64,000 bases of DNA from Candidatus Cryptobacteroides excrementipullorum (GTDB lineage: Bacteria; Bacteroidota; Bacteroidia; Bacteroidales; UBA932): assembly GCA_017695065.1 (NCBI GenBank), contig JADILZ010000079.1, forward strand, positions 1-64,000. Reading direction: 5' to 3'. A model generated the notes under the pieces. That model was not told the origin of the DNA. It searched no databases and worked only from the letters and a program-made list of their open reading frames with translations. Below are positions 8,398 to 16,501 of the stretch, piece after piece; the stretch's first letter is position 1, and each line of letters starts with the position of its first letter. Position numbers and translations under genes: made by a program.

Positions 8398-9087
8398 ATG
8401 AGTTATTCGAATTACAGCGGAGGATTCCTTTCCTCGATTCCTCCAGTCACCAAGAACATCATAATAATCAACGTCCTGATTTGGATAATGGCGGAACTTA
8501 AGCCGGATTTCATGTATGAGACATTCTCGCTTTTCTATCCGACTTCCCCGTTCTTCAAGCCGTGGCAGATCATCACCCACATGTTCATGCACGGAGGGTT
8601 CTGGCACATATTCTTCAACATGTACACCCTCTTCATCTTCGGATGCGTGCTCGAGAGGATGTGGGGCCCGAGGAAATTCCTTCTTTTCTATTTCGTCACA
8701 GGGTTGGGTGCCGCACTTATGCATACAGGAGTGCAGGCCATTGAAATGCAGGTCTATATGTCCCAGGCGGCAGAAGGTTCTGTCCAGGCTGTCCAGGCCA
8801 TTCATGCGCTGAAGATGACCCCTACGGTCGGTGCATCCGGGGCGATATACGGAGTGCTCATAGGCTATGCGATGCTGTTCCCTGACTCTGTCCTCACGCT
8901 CATATTCCCTCCGGTCTCATTGAAAGCCAAGTGGTTCGTGATAATATTCGCGGTCATCGAGCTTTTCACCGGAGTATTCGGTATGGGAGGCGGCGTCGCT
9001 CATTTCGCCCATCTGGGAGGAATGCTCTTCGGCTGGATGCTGATCATGTATTGGAAAAAGAGGCATACCCTTTATACTTACAGGTAA
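8398..9087 (+). CDS. Rhomboid family intramembrane serine protease
   Basis: A 229-residue polytopic inner-membrane protease that cleaves within or next to membrane helices. The loop-1 block HMFMHGGFWHIFFNMY is near residue 61. The nucleophile is Ser147 in GASGAIYG and the catalytic His is His205 in AHLGGMLFG. About six hydrophobic segments are visible, the bacterial core topology. The substrate is unknown. It sits between mutL and an EEP-family gene, whose ATG begins one base after this stop codon, implying co-translation. Confidence 0.93.
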   Translation: MSYSNYSGGFLSSIPPVTKNIIIINVLIWIMAELKPDFMYETFSLFYPTSPFFKPWQIITHMFMHGGFWHIFFNMYTLFIFGCVLERMWGPRKFLLFYFVTGLGAALMHTGVQAIEMQVYMSQAAEGSVQAVQAIHALKMTPTVGASGAIYGVLIGYAMLFPDSVLTLIFPPVSLKAKWFVIIFAVIELFTGVFGMGGGVAHFAHLGGMLFGWMLIMYWKKRHTLYTYR

Positions 9088-9088
9088 A

Positions 9089-10177
9089 ATGTCCAGGAAC
9101 AGGTTCACCGGCATAACATCGCGGATCCTGATGCTTATATTGGCGGGACTGCAGGCAATGACATATCTGTCAGTGCTGGTGAATCCGTCCAGGGTGTGGG
9201 TCATGACAGTGTTCGGGCTTCTTTTCGTACCTGTCTCACTCCTGAATGCCATTCTTTTGGCCTGGGCCCTGAAGCGGCGTTCAAAAGCCTTCCTCATCCC
9301 ACTTCTGGCTCTTCTCCCGTCTGCTTTTTTCATAGGGCGGTATGTCCAGTTCCCCGGGAATTCAGGCCGCAGGCAGTCCGCCTCTTCAGAAGACGGGGGT
9401 GCGATGGATACGGTGAGCGTGGTCACATACAATGTCGGACGCTTCGCTTCTTCCTCCGGGATGGCCAGGTGGCAGGACTGCGCTGATTCCGTCGCCCTGT
9501 TCCTGAAGAGCTGCGATGCTGATGTGATCTGTCTCCAGGAGTTCCATGCGGAAAGCATATCTGCCCTGAAGTCATTCCTCGAACGGAAGTTCCGCGGATA
9601 CAAGGCTGAGTATTACATGAATATCGGAAGGAGAGGGTGTTTCGGAAATGTGACGCTGAGCCGTTTCCCTGTCAGGAACAAGGGGGTGGTGTCATTTGAG
9701 AAGAGCGCCAATATGGCCTTGTACACTGATTACAGCATCAACGGGAACAATATCAGGGTATATAACTGCCATCTTGAGAGTTACGGTCTCTCCCTCGCAA
9801 AGGTGGTCAAGTCCCTGAGAAACCATGACCGGGAGTTCTTCCGGCGCACGGAAGAGAAGTTCAAGGCTTCCATCAGCCGCAGGCGCCAGCAGGTGGACCA
9901 GATCCTTCAGGACATAGCATCCTCACCGGTGGAGGCGCTGGTTTGCGGCGACTTCAATGACAACCCGATGTCATACACGTACTACAGGCTTTCCCGCGGA
10001 CGTTCCGACAGTTTTGTGGAGGCAGGGTCCGGGTTCGGTGCGACATACGCCTTTCTTTGGCCTATGCTCAGGATAGACTATGTCCTTTATCCGGAAAGGT
10101 TCCGCGGGATATGGCACAAGACCTTCAAGATAAAATATTCCGACCACTATCCTGTGGCCGCAGATGTTCTGATATGA
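9089..10177 (+). CDS. Membrane-anchored endonuclease/exonuclease/phosphatase family protein
   Basis: A 362-residue protein. About three hydrophobic segments cover residues 8-90 and anchor a DNase I-like fold (EEP superfamily) from about residue 105. Motifs are VVTYNVGRFA, the catalytic Glu in CLQEFHAES, GDFNDNP and the terminal YSDHYPVAADV. The superfamily includes nucleases and phospholipid or inositol phosphatases, so the substrate is not decided. It is translationally linked to the rhomboid gene before it and overlaps possible starts of the peptidase gene after it. Confidence 0.88.
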   Translation: MSRNRFTGITSRILMLILAGLQAMTYLSVLVNPSRVWVMTVFGLLFVPVSLLNAILLAWALKRRSKAFLIPLLALLPSAFFIGRYVQFPGNSGRRQSASSEDGGAMDTVSVVTYNVGRFASSSGMARWQDCADSVALFLKSCDADVICLQEFHAESISALKSFLERKFRGYKAEYYMNIGRRGCFGNVTLSRFPVRNKGVVSFEKSANMALYTDYSINGNNIRVYNCHLESYGLSLAKVVKSLRNHDREFFRRTEEKFKASISRRRQQVDQILQDIASSPVEALVCGDFNDNPMSYTYYRLSRGRSDSFVEAGSGFGATYAFLWPMLRIDYVLYPERFRGIWHKTFKIKYSDHYPVAADVLI

Positions 10178-10185
10178 TGACGGAT

Positions 10186-11469
10186 ATGAAGAAATACATG
10201 ATTTTCAAAACGATCTTTCCATTGTTTGTGGCTGTCCTCGCTTCTGTGCTGCCCTCTTGCGGCGGACGTGACGGAAGCCGTTCCGGAGACGCTGACACCG
10301 TGGCGGAGGAGTGCGTGACGGACACTCTGGATACCGGGTACGCGCTCGGGTTCGACCCTGAGGGATACAGCGTCAGGGAAGATGTAGTGCGCAGAGGGGA
10401 ATTCTTTGCCGACCTGCTCATGAAGCTCGGTATGGGTGCCCAGGATGCATACAGCCTGTCCATGTCCTGTGACAGCGTTTTCGATGTGCGTACCCTCAGG
10501 GTGGGAAACACGTACAGGGCATATTACACTGCCGACACCCTCGAGTATCTCGTGTATGACAAGGACAGGCTCGGAAGCGTCGTATTCCGGTGCCGTCCAC
10601 CGTATTCCCTGCACAGGGTGGAACGTCCGGTGACAGTGGAGCGCAGGTATGCGGATGTGACCATCGAACACTCTCTCTGGGAGGACATGGTATCCGAGGG
10701 TGTGTCCCCGCTGCTGATACTCAGCCTTTCAGACATATACGCCTGGACAGTGGATTTCTTCGGCCTCCAGAAAGGGGACAGGTTCAGGGTCTTTTATGAC
10801 CAGAAGATGTGCGACGGGGAGATTATCTCCGTGGACACGGTGCGGTATGCCGTGTTCACGCATGCCGGGGAGGACTTTCCGATGGTCATGTTCAACCAGG
10901 GTGACGGCGGCAACATCTACTGGAACGAGAAAGGGGAGAGCATGAGAAAGGCGTTCCTGAAGGCTCCGCTTTCATATTCGAGGATAAGTTCAGGGTTCTC
11001 ATACGCCAGGAGGCATCCTATCACCAGACGTGTGCAGCCCCATACCGGCGTGGACTATGCTGCTCCGAAAGGCACACCCGTGATGTCCATTGGAGACGGT
11101 ACAGTGACCAGCATGAAATATGAGGGTGCAGGGGGCAATGTGGTGAGAATCAAGCACAACTCAGTATATAAGACAGCTTATCTCCACCTGTCCAAGTTCG
11201 CTTCGGAACTGAAGCCGGGCAAAAGGGTGCGCCAGGGTGAGGTGATAGGCTATGTCGGATCGACAGGACGCAGCACAGGTCCGCATCTGGACTTCAGGGT
11301 CTGGAAGAACGGCTCTCCGGTCAACCCTCTGAAGATGGACTCACCGCCTGCGGAGCCTGTACGTGATGACATGCGCAGTGCATTCGAGACCTCGGTCGCC
11401 ATGTGCAGGAGCATGGCTGATACGCTGAAAGCCAGGGAGATTGCCGAGGAGGTGTTTGACCTGCTGTGA
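10186..11469 (+). CDS. M23 family (LytM-type) peptidase lipoprotein
   Basis: A 427-residue predicted lipoprotein (MKKYMIFKTIF signal, lipobox LPSC). Its C-terminal domain has the M23 fold that cuts or regulates cutting of peptidoglycan cross-bridges in the periplasm. Seen are HTGVDYAAPKGTPV (first Zn ligands), AYLHLSKF and STGPHLDFRVWKNG. The usual HxH is HLD, so one zinc ligand is replaced by Asp and activity is uncertain. ATGs at 10174 and 10177 overlap the previous stop codon. I prefer 10186 because it starts the signal peptide directly. It is the last gene of the mutL-rhomboid-EEP run. Confidence 0.87.
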   Translation: MKKYMIFKTIFPLFVAVLASVLPSCGGRDGSRSGDADTVAEECVTDTLDTGYALGFDPEGYSVREDVVRRGEFFADLLMKLGMGAQDAYSLSMSCDSVFDVRTLRVGNTYRAYYTADTLEYLVYDKDRLGSVVFRCRPPYSLHRVERPVTVERRYADVTIEHSLWEDMVSEGVSPLLILSLSDIYAWTVDFFGLQKGDRFRVFYDQKMCDGEIISVDTVRYAVFTHAGEDFPMVMFNQGDGGNIYWNEKGESMRKAFLKAPLSYSRISSGFSYARRHPITRRVQPHTGVDYAAPKGTPVMSIGDGTVTSMKYEGAGGNVVRIKHNSVYKTAYLHLSKFASELKPGKRVRQGEVIGYVGSTGRSTGPHLDFRVWKNGSPVNPLKMDSPPAEPVRDDMRSAFETSVAMCRSMADTLKAREIAEEVFDLL

Positions 11470-11515
11470 ATCCCGGCCTGCAGGAACGCGCTTTACACTA
11501 TAACCGTATTTTACA

Positions 11516-12829
11516 ATGAAAAGAACCTTATGTATTTCTCTTGCGGTATGCTTCTGCACTCTGTCCAGCAGCGGACAGGAGACGATGGACATGCTTGCCG
11601 ACCGTGTGTTCGAAACCGCCTCAGCCAGGCTGAAGATGATGGACAGGATGCTTCAGGACGGCAGATGCCCAAAATGCGAAAATGAAGACGGCTCACTTGT
11701 GACCACAGATATATGGTGGTGGTGTTCAGGGTTTTACCCTGGAAGCCTATGGCTGACATATGAATATACAGGGGATAAAGAGCTTGCCCGTCTTGCCGCG
11801 CGGCATACGGAGATCCTTTCCCCCATCCAGTTCCGTACAGATGACCATGATGTAGGTTTCCAGCTCGGCTGCAGCTACGGGAACGGCTACCGTCTGACAG
11901 GGGACACCACATACCGGGCCGTCATCTGCAACGGTGCACATTCCCTCGCCACCAGGTTCAACCCTGCTGTAGGTTGTACCCGCAGCTGGAACAATGACCG
12001 CTGGCATTTTCCTGTCATCATCGACAACATGATGAACCTCGAGCTGCTTTTCCTCGCTTCTGAACTATGCGGGGATTCCTCACTTTATGATATTGCTGTC
12101 AGGCATGCCGTCACGACCATGAAGAACCATTATAGGGATGACGCGAGCACGTTCCATCTGGTGGACTACGATCCGGAGACCGGAAAGGTGCTGCGCAGAC
12201 AGACAGTCCAGGGCTTCGCGGACTGGTCCTCCTGGTCCAGAGGCCAGGCCTGGGGACTGTACGGATACACTATGGTGTACCGCTACACGGGGAAGAAACG
12301 CTTCCTGTCCCATGCCGAGAAGATAGCGGACTATATCATCGGACGTCTTCCGGATGACGGCATCCCTTACTGGGATTTCGACTCGGACAGTATCCCGGAT
12401 GATTACAGGGACGCTTCAGCTGGTGCCATCATCGCCAGCGCTCTCGTTGAACTCGGCACATTGTCTGATGATGAGGACCGCTCCACGGAATATCTTGCCA
12501 CAGCTGAAAAGATACTCAGGAGGCTCGCTTCCGACGAATATCTTTCCGAGCCCGGGTCAGACTCCGGATTCATCCTCAGGCACAGCGTCGGGAACAAGCC
12601 TGGAAACGACGAGGTGGACACTCCTCTCACGTATGCGGACTACTATTTCCTCGAGGCTTTCATAAAGTACATGAAAAACCAGAAGCTGTTTTTGCGGATG
12701 GGGGTGGCGCCCCTTAACAAGGGGCTGTCACGAAGTGACTGGAGTTTAGACAGGATTTCTGTTAACAGGGCCCATCAGGGCCGCACCGGAGCGTCAGCGA
12801 GGTTTCCGTCAGGGAAACCGAGGCAGTGA
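11516..12829 (+). CDS. Glycoside hydrolase family 88, unsaturated glucuronyl hydrolase
   Basis: A secreted or periplasmic enzyme (signal peptide MKRTLCISLAVCFCTLSSSG) of the family that removes 4,5-unsaturated uronic acids left by polysaccharide lyases by vinyl-ether hydration. The two family aspartates are present, Asp112 in DDHDVGF and Asp170 in IIDNMMNLELL. The SWSRGQAWGLYG block and the LTYADYYFLEAFIKY end are typical. The family end is reached near residue 390. Residues 396-437 are encoded by the hairpin repeat that begins at 12700 and look unnatural (rich in R, S, G), so the native stop was apparently replaced by the repeat. Confidence 0.9.
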   Translation: MKRTLCISLAVCFCTLSSSGQETMDMLADRVFETASARLKMMDRMLQDGRCPKCENEDGSLVTTDIWWWCSGFYPGSLWLTYEYTGDKELARLAARHTEILSPIQFRTDDHDVGFQLGCSYGNGYRLTGDTTYRAVICNGAHSLATRFNPAVGCTRSWNNDRWHFPVIIDNMMNLELLFLASELCGDSSLYDIAVRHAVTTMKNHYRDDASTFHLVDYDPETGKVLRRQTVQGFADWSSWSRGQAWGLYGYTMVYRYTGKKRFLSHAEKIADYIIGRLPDDGIPYWDFDSDSIPDDYRDASAGAIIASALVELGTLSDDEDRSTEYLATAEKILRRLASDEYLSEPGSDSGFILRHSVGNKPGNDEVDTPLTYADYYFLEAFIKYMKNQKLFLRMGVAPLNKGLSRSDWSLDRISVNRAHQGRTGASARFPSGKPRQ

Positions 12830-13000
12830 AGGTGCCGGCGGAGCGAAGCGGAGCCGCATGCCCCACCGGGGCTGTCACCGATAGGTGACTGGGGGTGGAC
12901 AGACAGGATTTCTGTAAGAAATCCGGTCATAAATGATAAAATATTGATTTTTAATTTAATGTTGTTAAATATAAATTCGTCGAACTGACGTTAAATAAAT
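12700..13000 (+). repeat. Hairpin-mosaic dispersed repeat, longest copy (copy 2)
   Basis: A chain of perfect hairpins. They are 12709-12725 (GCCCCTT-aac-AAGGGGC), 12727-12739 (GTCAC-gaa-GTGAC), 12769-12782 (GGCCC-atca-GGGCC), 12801-12819 (GGTTTCC-gtcag-GGAAACC), 12860-12872 (GCCCC-acc-GGGGC), 12874-12889 (GTCACC-gata-GGTGAC) and 12906-12924 (GGATTTCT-gta-AGAAATCC). An AT-rich segment and the tail motif CGTCGAACTGACGTTAAA (12979-12996) follow. From 12767 it matches the reverse complement of 26814-27042 at roughly nine bases in ten. It supplies the last 42 codons of the GH88 gene and ends just before a promoter. Confidence 0.92.
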
Positions 13001-13020
13001 TATACGAATACCTGCAAAAC

Positions 13021-13051
13021 TTTGGATTTGATTCCCGTTTTGATAAATTTG
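13021..13051 (+). promoter_or_regulatory. Bacteroidetes-type promoter for the OB-fold/LTD lipoprotein
   Basis: TTTG (13021-13024), exactly 19 bases, TAAATTTG (13044-13051): a perfect match to the consensus. Start of transcription is expected near 13057, 39 bp before the ATG. The repeat's tail motif ends about 25 bp upstream of the -33 box. Confidence 0.85.
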
Positions 13052-13095
13052 CCGTTTAAACGTTTAAGTGAATAATACTGAACATTTTTAATATC

Positions 13096-15222
13096 TTGAT
13101 TATGAAAATAGCTAAACTTCTGCTTTATTCAGTCGCATCAGCGCTGGTACTTGCCGGATGTACTGAAAATGAAGAGGATTTCGGTGACCCGTCGATCAAC
13201 GTGAATCCTGCTGAGCTTTCTTTTGGACAAGAAGGGTCTTCCAATACAGTTGCGCTTGTGGCGACCCGCGACTGGACTGCAACTGTAGAGCCTTCGGATG
13301 CCGACTGGATTACGGTCGAGCCTTCATCCGGAGATGCTTCTACTGATGCTCAGACTGTCACAGTGACAGTCCTTGAAAATACAGGCGCAAACCGCACGGC
13401 CACAGTCACTTTCGCTGCAAACAACGGCACGGTATCAGCTCCTCTCGAAGTCACTCAGACCGGTCCTGGCGGCGAGCCTGAATTGGAAATTATTACTATT
13501 GCGGAGTTTCTTAAGGCAAATGTCTCCGATGATGTGTGGTATACCTTGCAAGGTCAGATTACCGACCTTTATAATACTGACTATGGTAACTTTACTCTTG
13601 TGGATGAGACCGGCTCAGTCAAGGTGTATGGCCTGACTGCAGAGAAAGTAGATAAAAACGACCAATCATTTTCAACACTCGGCCTTAAGGAAGGTGATAT
13701 CGTGACTTTATGTGGGACAAGAGATAATTATAACGGAGAAGACCAGGTTGGCGGTCCGTCATATTATATTTCACATGAGGAGGGAGAACTTCCTGAGCCT
13801 GAACCAGTCGATGCTGTTTATTTTAATGATTTTGACAAAGAAGCTGCGCAGAATAATGGCGGATGGCCTTTCCTTGACAACTTTGACGGTTGGAAGAATG
13901 AGGCAGGCTCAGGTGCTGGAGCTGTTGTTTATAAGTCTTCAGGGGCCTCTGCTAGAACAACAGGTGGCTCTTCAGGTTCATATTCGGATTATGATGGTTC
14001 TGGCGTAAATAATATCTTTTTCGGAAGCAACGCCTATTTCCAAGTAGGGAATATTACGCTCGGATCCGAATCCAATTATACTTTATCGTTCGGTACTGAG
14101 AAATATGATCAGGATGGCGACAGCAAGTTTAATCATAGCGAATTCCATGTCTATATAAGTAATGACGGTGTAAAATGGATAGAACTCGACTATTCATTCC
14201 CTAACGGAGCTCCTGACGGTAGATGGGATCTTGCCTCAACTACATTTACAGTTCCATCAGGTACTTCTGTACTGTATTTTTATTTCAATGCTGATGTTGC
14301 AAGTGTTTACCGTCTTGATGACCTTATGCTTGATGTTTCTGCGGAAACTGGTACTGTCATAGATTTTTCAAAGGGCATTGAACTCGGTGGCGGTGGTGAA
14401 ACTCCTGGCGAACCTGAGAAAATAACAATAGCTGATTTTATAGATGCTCCAGTAGATGATAATGTGTATTATATCCTTACAGGAAAGATTACCGATCTTT
14501 ATGATACTGACTATGGTAACTTTACTCTTGTGGATGAGACCGGCTCTGTCAAAGTGTATGGTCTGACTGCAGAGAAAGTAGATAAAAACGACCAATCTTT
14601 CTCTACTCTCGGTCTTAAAGAAGGTGATACAGTCACCCTTTGCGGCACAAGGGATGAATATGGCGGGGAGAGCCAGGTAGGAGGTCCTGCATATTATATC
14701 TCTCATGAACCGGGAGAAGAAGAGCCTGAGGAACCGGTGACACCACCGGCAGATGGTTATCTTATTATTTCTGAGTATGTGGAAGGAAGCAGTTATAATA
14801 AGTATCTTGAGATTTATAATCCTACCGGAAGTGATGTGGATCTGTCCAGCTACTCTTTAGTCCTGTTTACCAATGGTGATGCTGATAAAAAACAGACATT
14901 TGATTTGACTGGAACAATTTCTGCCGGGGCTACTAAAGTATATAAAAACAGTCAAGCGAAAATCTATACAGGAGAGGCAGAAGTATCAAATGATGTCATC
15001 AACTTCAACGGTAATGACCCTATAGCGCTTCTTTACGGTAATGACATTGTTGATATGTTCGGACCTGAGCCGCAATCAGGTAAGACTATCGATGATTTCG
15101 CAAAGGATGTCACTGTCCGTAGAAATGTTGAGGCTGTCAAGGCTTCCCCTATATATGTCGAGTCTGACTGGACTGTTGTTGAGAAGGATGATGTTTCCAA
15201 TCTCGGGAAATTCACAGAATAG
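13096..15222 (+). CDS. Multidomain surface lipoprotein: BACON, two OB-fold repeats, lamin-tail domain
   Basis: A 708-residue predicted lipoprotein (lipobox LAGC). Domains in order: BACON-like beta domain (about 33-125), OB-like repeat 1 (132-228), jelly-roll-like segment (235-430), OB-like repeat 2 (441-540), lamin-tail domain (551-675, ISEYVEGSSYNKYLEIYN). The OB repeats share long identical stretches such as YGNFTLVDETGSVKVYG and are also nearly identical as DNA, so duplication or conversion was recent. Lamin-tail and OB modules commonly accompany secreted nucleases, and the next two genes encode nucleases. The gene is visibly richer in A and T than its neighbours. A substrate-binding role for nucleic acid is inference. 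Confidence 0.82.
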   Translation: MIMKIAKLLLYSVASALVLAGCTENEEDFGDPSINVNPAELSFGQEGSSNTVALVATRDWTATVEPSDADWITVEPSSGDASTDAQTVTVTVLENTGANRTATVTFAANNGTVSAPLEVTQTGPGGEPELEIITIAEFLKANVSDDVWYTLQGQITDLYNTDYGNFTLVDETGSVKVYGLTAEKVDKNDQSFSTLGLKEGDIVTLCGTRDNYNGEDQVGGPSYYISHEEGELPEPEPVDAVYFNDFDKEAAQNNGGWPFLDNFDGWKNEAGSGAGAVVYKSSGASARTTGGSSGSYSDYDGSGVNNIFFGSNAYFQVGNITLGSESNYTLSFGTEKYDQDGDSKFNHSEFHVYISNDGVKWIELDYSFPNGAPDGRWDLASTTFTVPSGTSVLYFYFNADVASVYRLDDLMLDVSAETGTVIDFSKGIELGGGGETPGEPEKITIADFIDAPVDDNVYYILTGKITDLYDTDYGNFTLVDETGSVKVYGLTAEKVDKNDQSFSTLGLKEGDTVTLCGTRDEYGGESQVGGPAYYISHEPGEEEPEEPVTPPADGYLIISEYVEGSSYNKYLEIYNPTGSDVDLSSYSLVLFTNGDADKKQTFDLTGTISAGATKVYKNSQAKIYTGEAEVSNDVINFNGNDPIALLYGNDIVDMFGPEPQSGKTIDDFAKDVTVRRNVEAVKASPIYVESDWTVVEKDDVSNLGKFTE

Positions 15223-15242
15223 GATTTTCATTTGAATAACAT

Positions 15243-15287
15243 CCAAAGGGATGTCCGGAACTGCCGGACACCCCTTTGGTTTCTTTG
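15243..15287 (+). terminator. Intrinsic terminator after the lipoprotein gene
   Basis: CCAAAGGGATGTCCGG (15243-15258) pairs with CCGGACACCCCTTTGG (15264-15279) with one mismatch and a 5-nt loop, followed by TTTCTTTG. It separates the lipoprotein transcript from the nuclease gene starting 15294, whose signal may include read-through. Confidence 0.8.
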
Positions 15288-15293
15288 AAACAT

Positions 15294-16484
15294 ATGCCTT
15301 TCTTGAAAAAATACAGACTGCCTGTCCTGGCTGTAATCCTGGTGGCTGTGCTGCCTGGCCTGTACTCGTGTACGGACTCCCTCGCAGAAGAAGAGATAGC
15401 TGTCGGGCTGAGGCATGGGGAAGTGGGGCCTGAGGCAGGCAGCCAGTTCGTGACCGTGCAGGCCGCAGGAGACTGGTCCCTGAGCATTTCCTATCTGGAG
15501 GGGGGCTCTGGCTGGGCTTCCATCGGCCCGCAGACGGGCTCCGGGGACAGGTCAAGTGTCGTATTGGAGTACGGGGAGAACACTTCTTCCGGGTCTCGCT
15601 CCCTGGCCATTGTCCTGACAAGCGGGGGAAAGGCGGTGCAGTGTACCCTGGTCCAGAAGGCTTCCGGGTCTCAGCAGGGGCCTGAAGAGCCGTCTGCCGA
15701 CGGTGTCCCGGGCTGGATGGAACTGCCTGCCGTGGAGACAGGGGACGGGCTCAGGTTCGTGACCCATGACATGACTTTGGGCGGTATCCCGACCAGGAAC
15801 TATTCCATGCTCTGGAGCGATGCCCACCTGGTCGCCCGTTGGGTGGCCTATCCTCTGAGTACCTGGACTATAGGCACGGAGGATGCCGGAAGGACTGATG
15901 ACTGGCAGTACGACCCGGAGATTCCGCAGGAGTACCAGCCGTGCCTGTTCAGGGGATTCCCGAGCGGTGGGTCATACGGATATGACAGGGGCCACCAGAT
16001 ACCTTCCGCGGACAGACAGAACGAAGCTTCCAACCGGCAGACCTTCTATTTCTCCAACATGACCCCGCAGCTCAGCAGCTTCAACCAGAAGATCTGGGCT
16101 GACCTTGAAAACAGGGTCCGCTCCATCGCCAGGGGGACAGATACCCTCTATGTGGTCACAGGCTGTGTGGTGGAAGGCAGTACCAGTGTGGCGTATGACA
16201 ACGAGGGCAAGGAAGTGGCAGTCCCTGTGGCATATTTCAAGGCCCTGTTGAGATACAGCAGGTCAGGCTCCACTACAGGCATCGGCGGATATTCGGCAGC
16301 CGGATATTACCTCGAGCACCGGGCGTACAGCCAGGACAGCATAGATACGTCCATGCTCATGTCCATCGACCGGCTGGAGGAGCTGACAGGCATTGATTTC
16401 TTTGTGAACCTTGCATCCGTGCTGGGTTCAGGATATGCTGCAGAAGTAGAAGCCGAGACTCCCGCAGACAGATTGTGGTTATAA
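15294..16484 (+). CDS. DNA/RNA non-specific endonuclease lipoprotein (Serratia nuclease type)
   Basis: A 396-residue lipoprotein (lipobox LYSC). A BACON-like Ig domain covers about 40-130 and the nuclease domain about 150-390. The beta-beta-alpha-metal core is clear: DRGHQIPSADR with the catalytic His, then the FSNMTPQLSSFNQKIW block with the metal-binding Asn. Enzymes of this family cut single- and double-stranded DNA and RNA. The lipobox predicts exposure in the periplasm or on the cell surface. The ATG at 15294 is chosen over a TTG at 15276, which lies inside the terminator. The next nuclease gene starts 17 bp after it. Confidence 0.92.
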   Translation: MPFLKKYRLPVLAVILVAVLPGLYSCTDSLAEEEIAVGLRHGEVGPEAGSQFVTVQAAGDWSLSISYLEGGSGWASIGPQTGSGDRSSVVLEYGENTSSGSRSLAIVLTSGGKAVQCTLVQKASGSQQGPEEPSADGVPGWMELPAVETGDGLRFVTHDMTLGGIPTRNYSMLWSDAHLVARWVAYPLSTWTIGTEDAGRTDDWQYDPEIPQEYQPCLFRGFPSGGSYGYDRGHQIPSADRQNEASNRQTFYFSNMTPQLSSFNQKIWADLENRVRSIARGTDTLYVVTGCVVEGSTSVAYDNEGKEVAVPVAYFKALLRYSRSGSTTGIGGYSAAGYYLEHRAYSQDSIDTSMLMSIDRLEELTGIDFFVNLASVLGSGYAAEVEAETPADRLWL

Positions 16485-16501
16485 AGATTAATAGTGTTTA
16501 T

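Noticed and set aside
12700..13000. CRISPR array or IS element
   Set aside because: The hairpins differ from one another and are not regularly spaced direct repeats. No cas gene or transposase frame is present.
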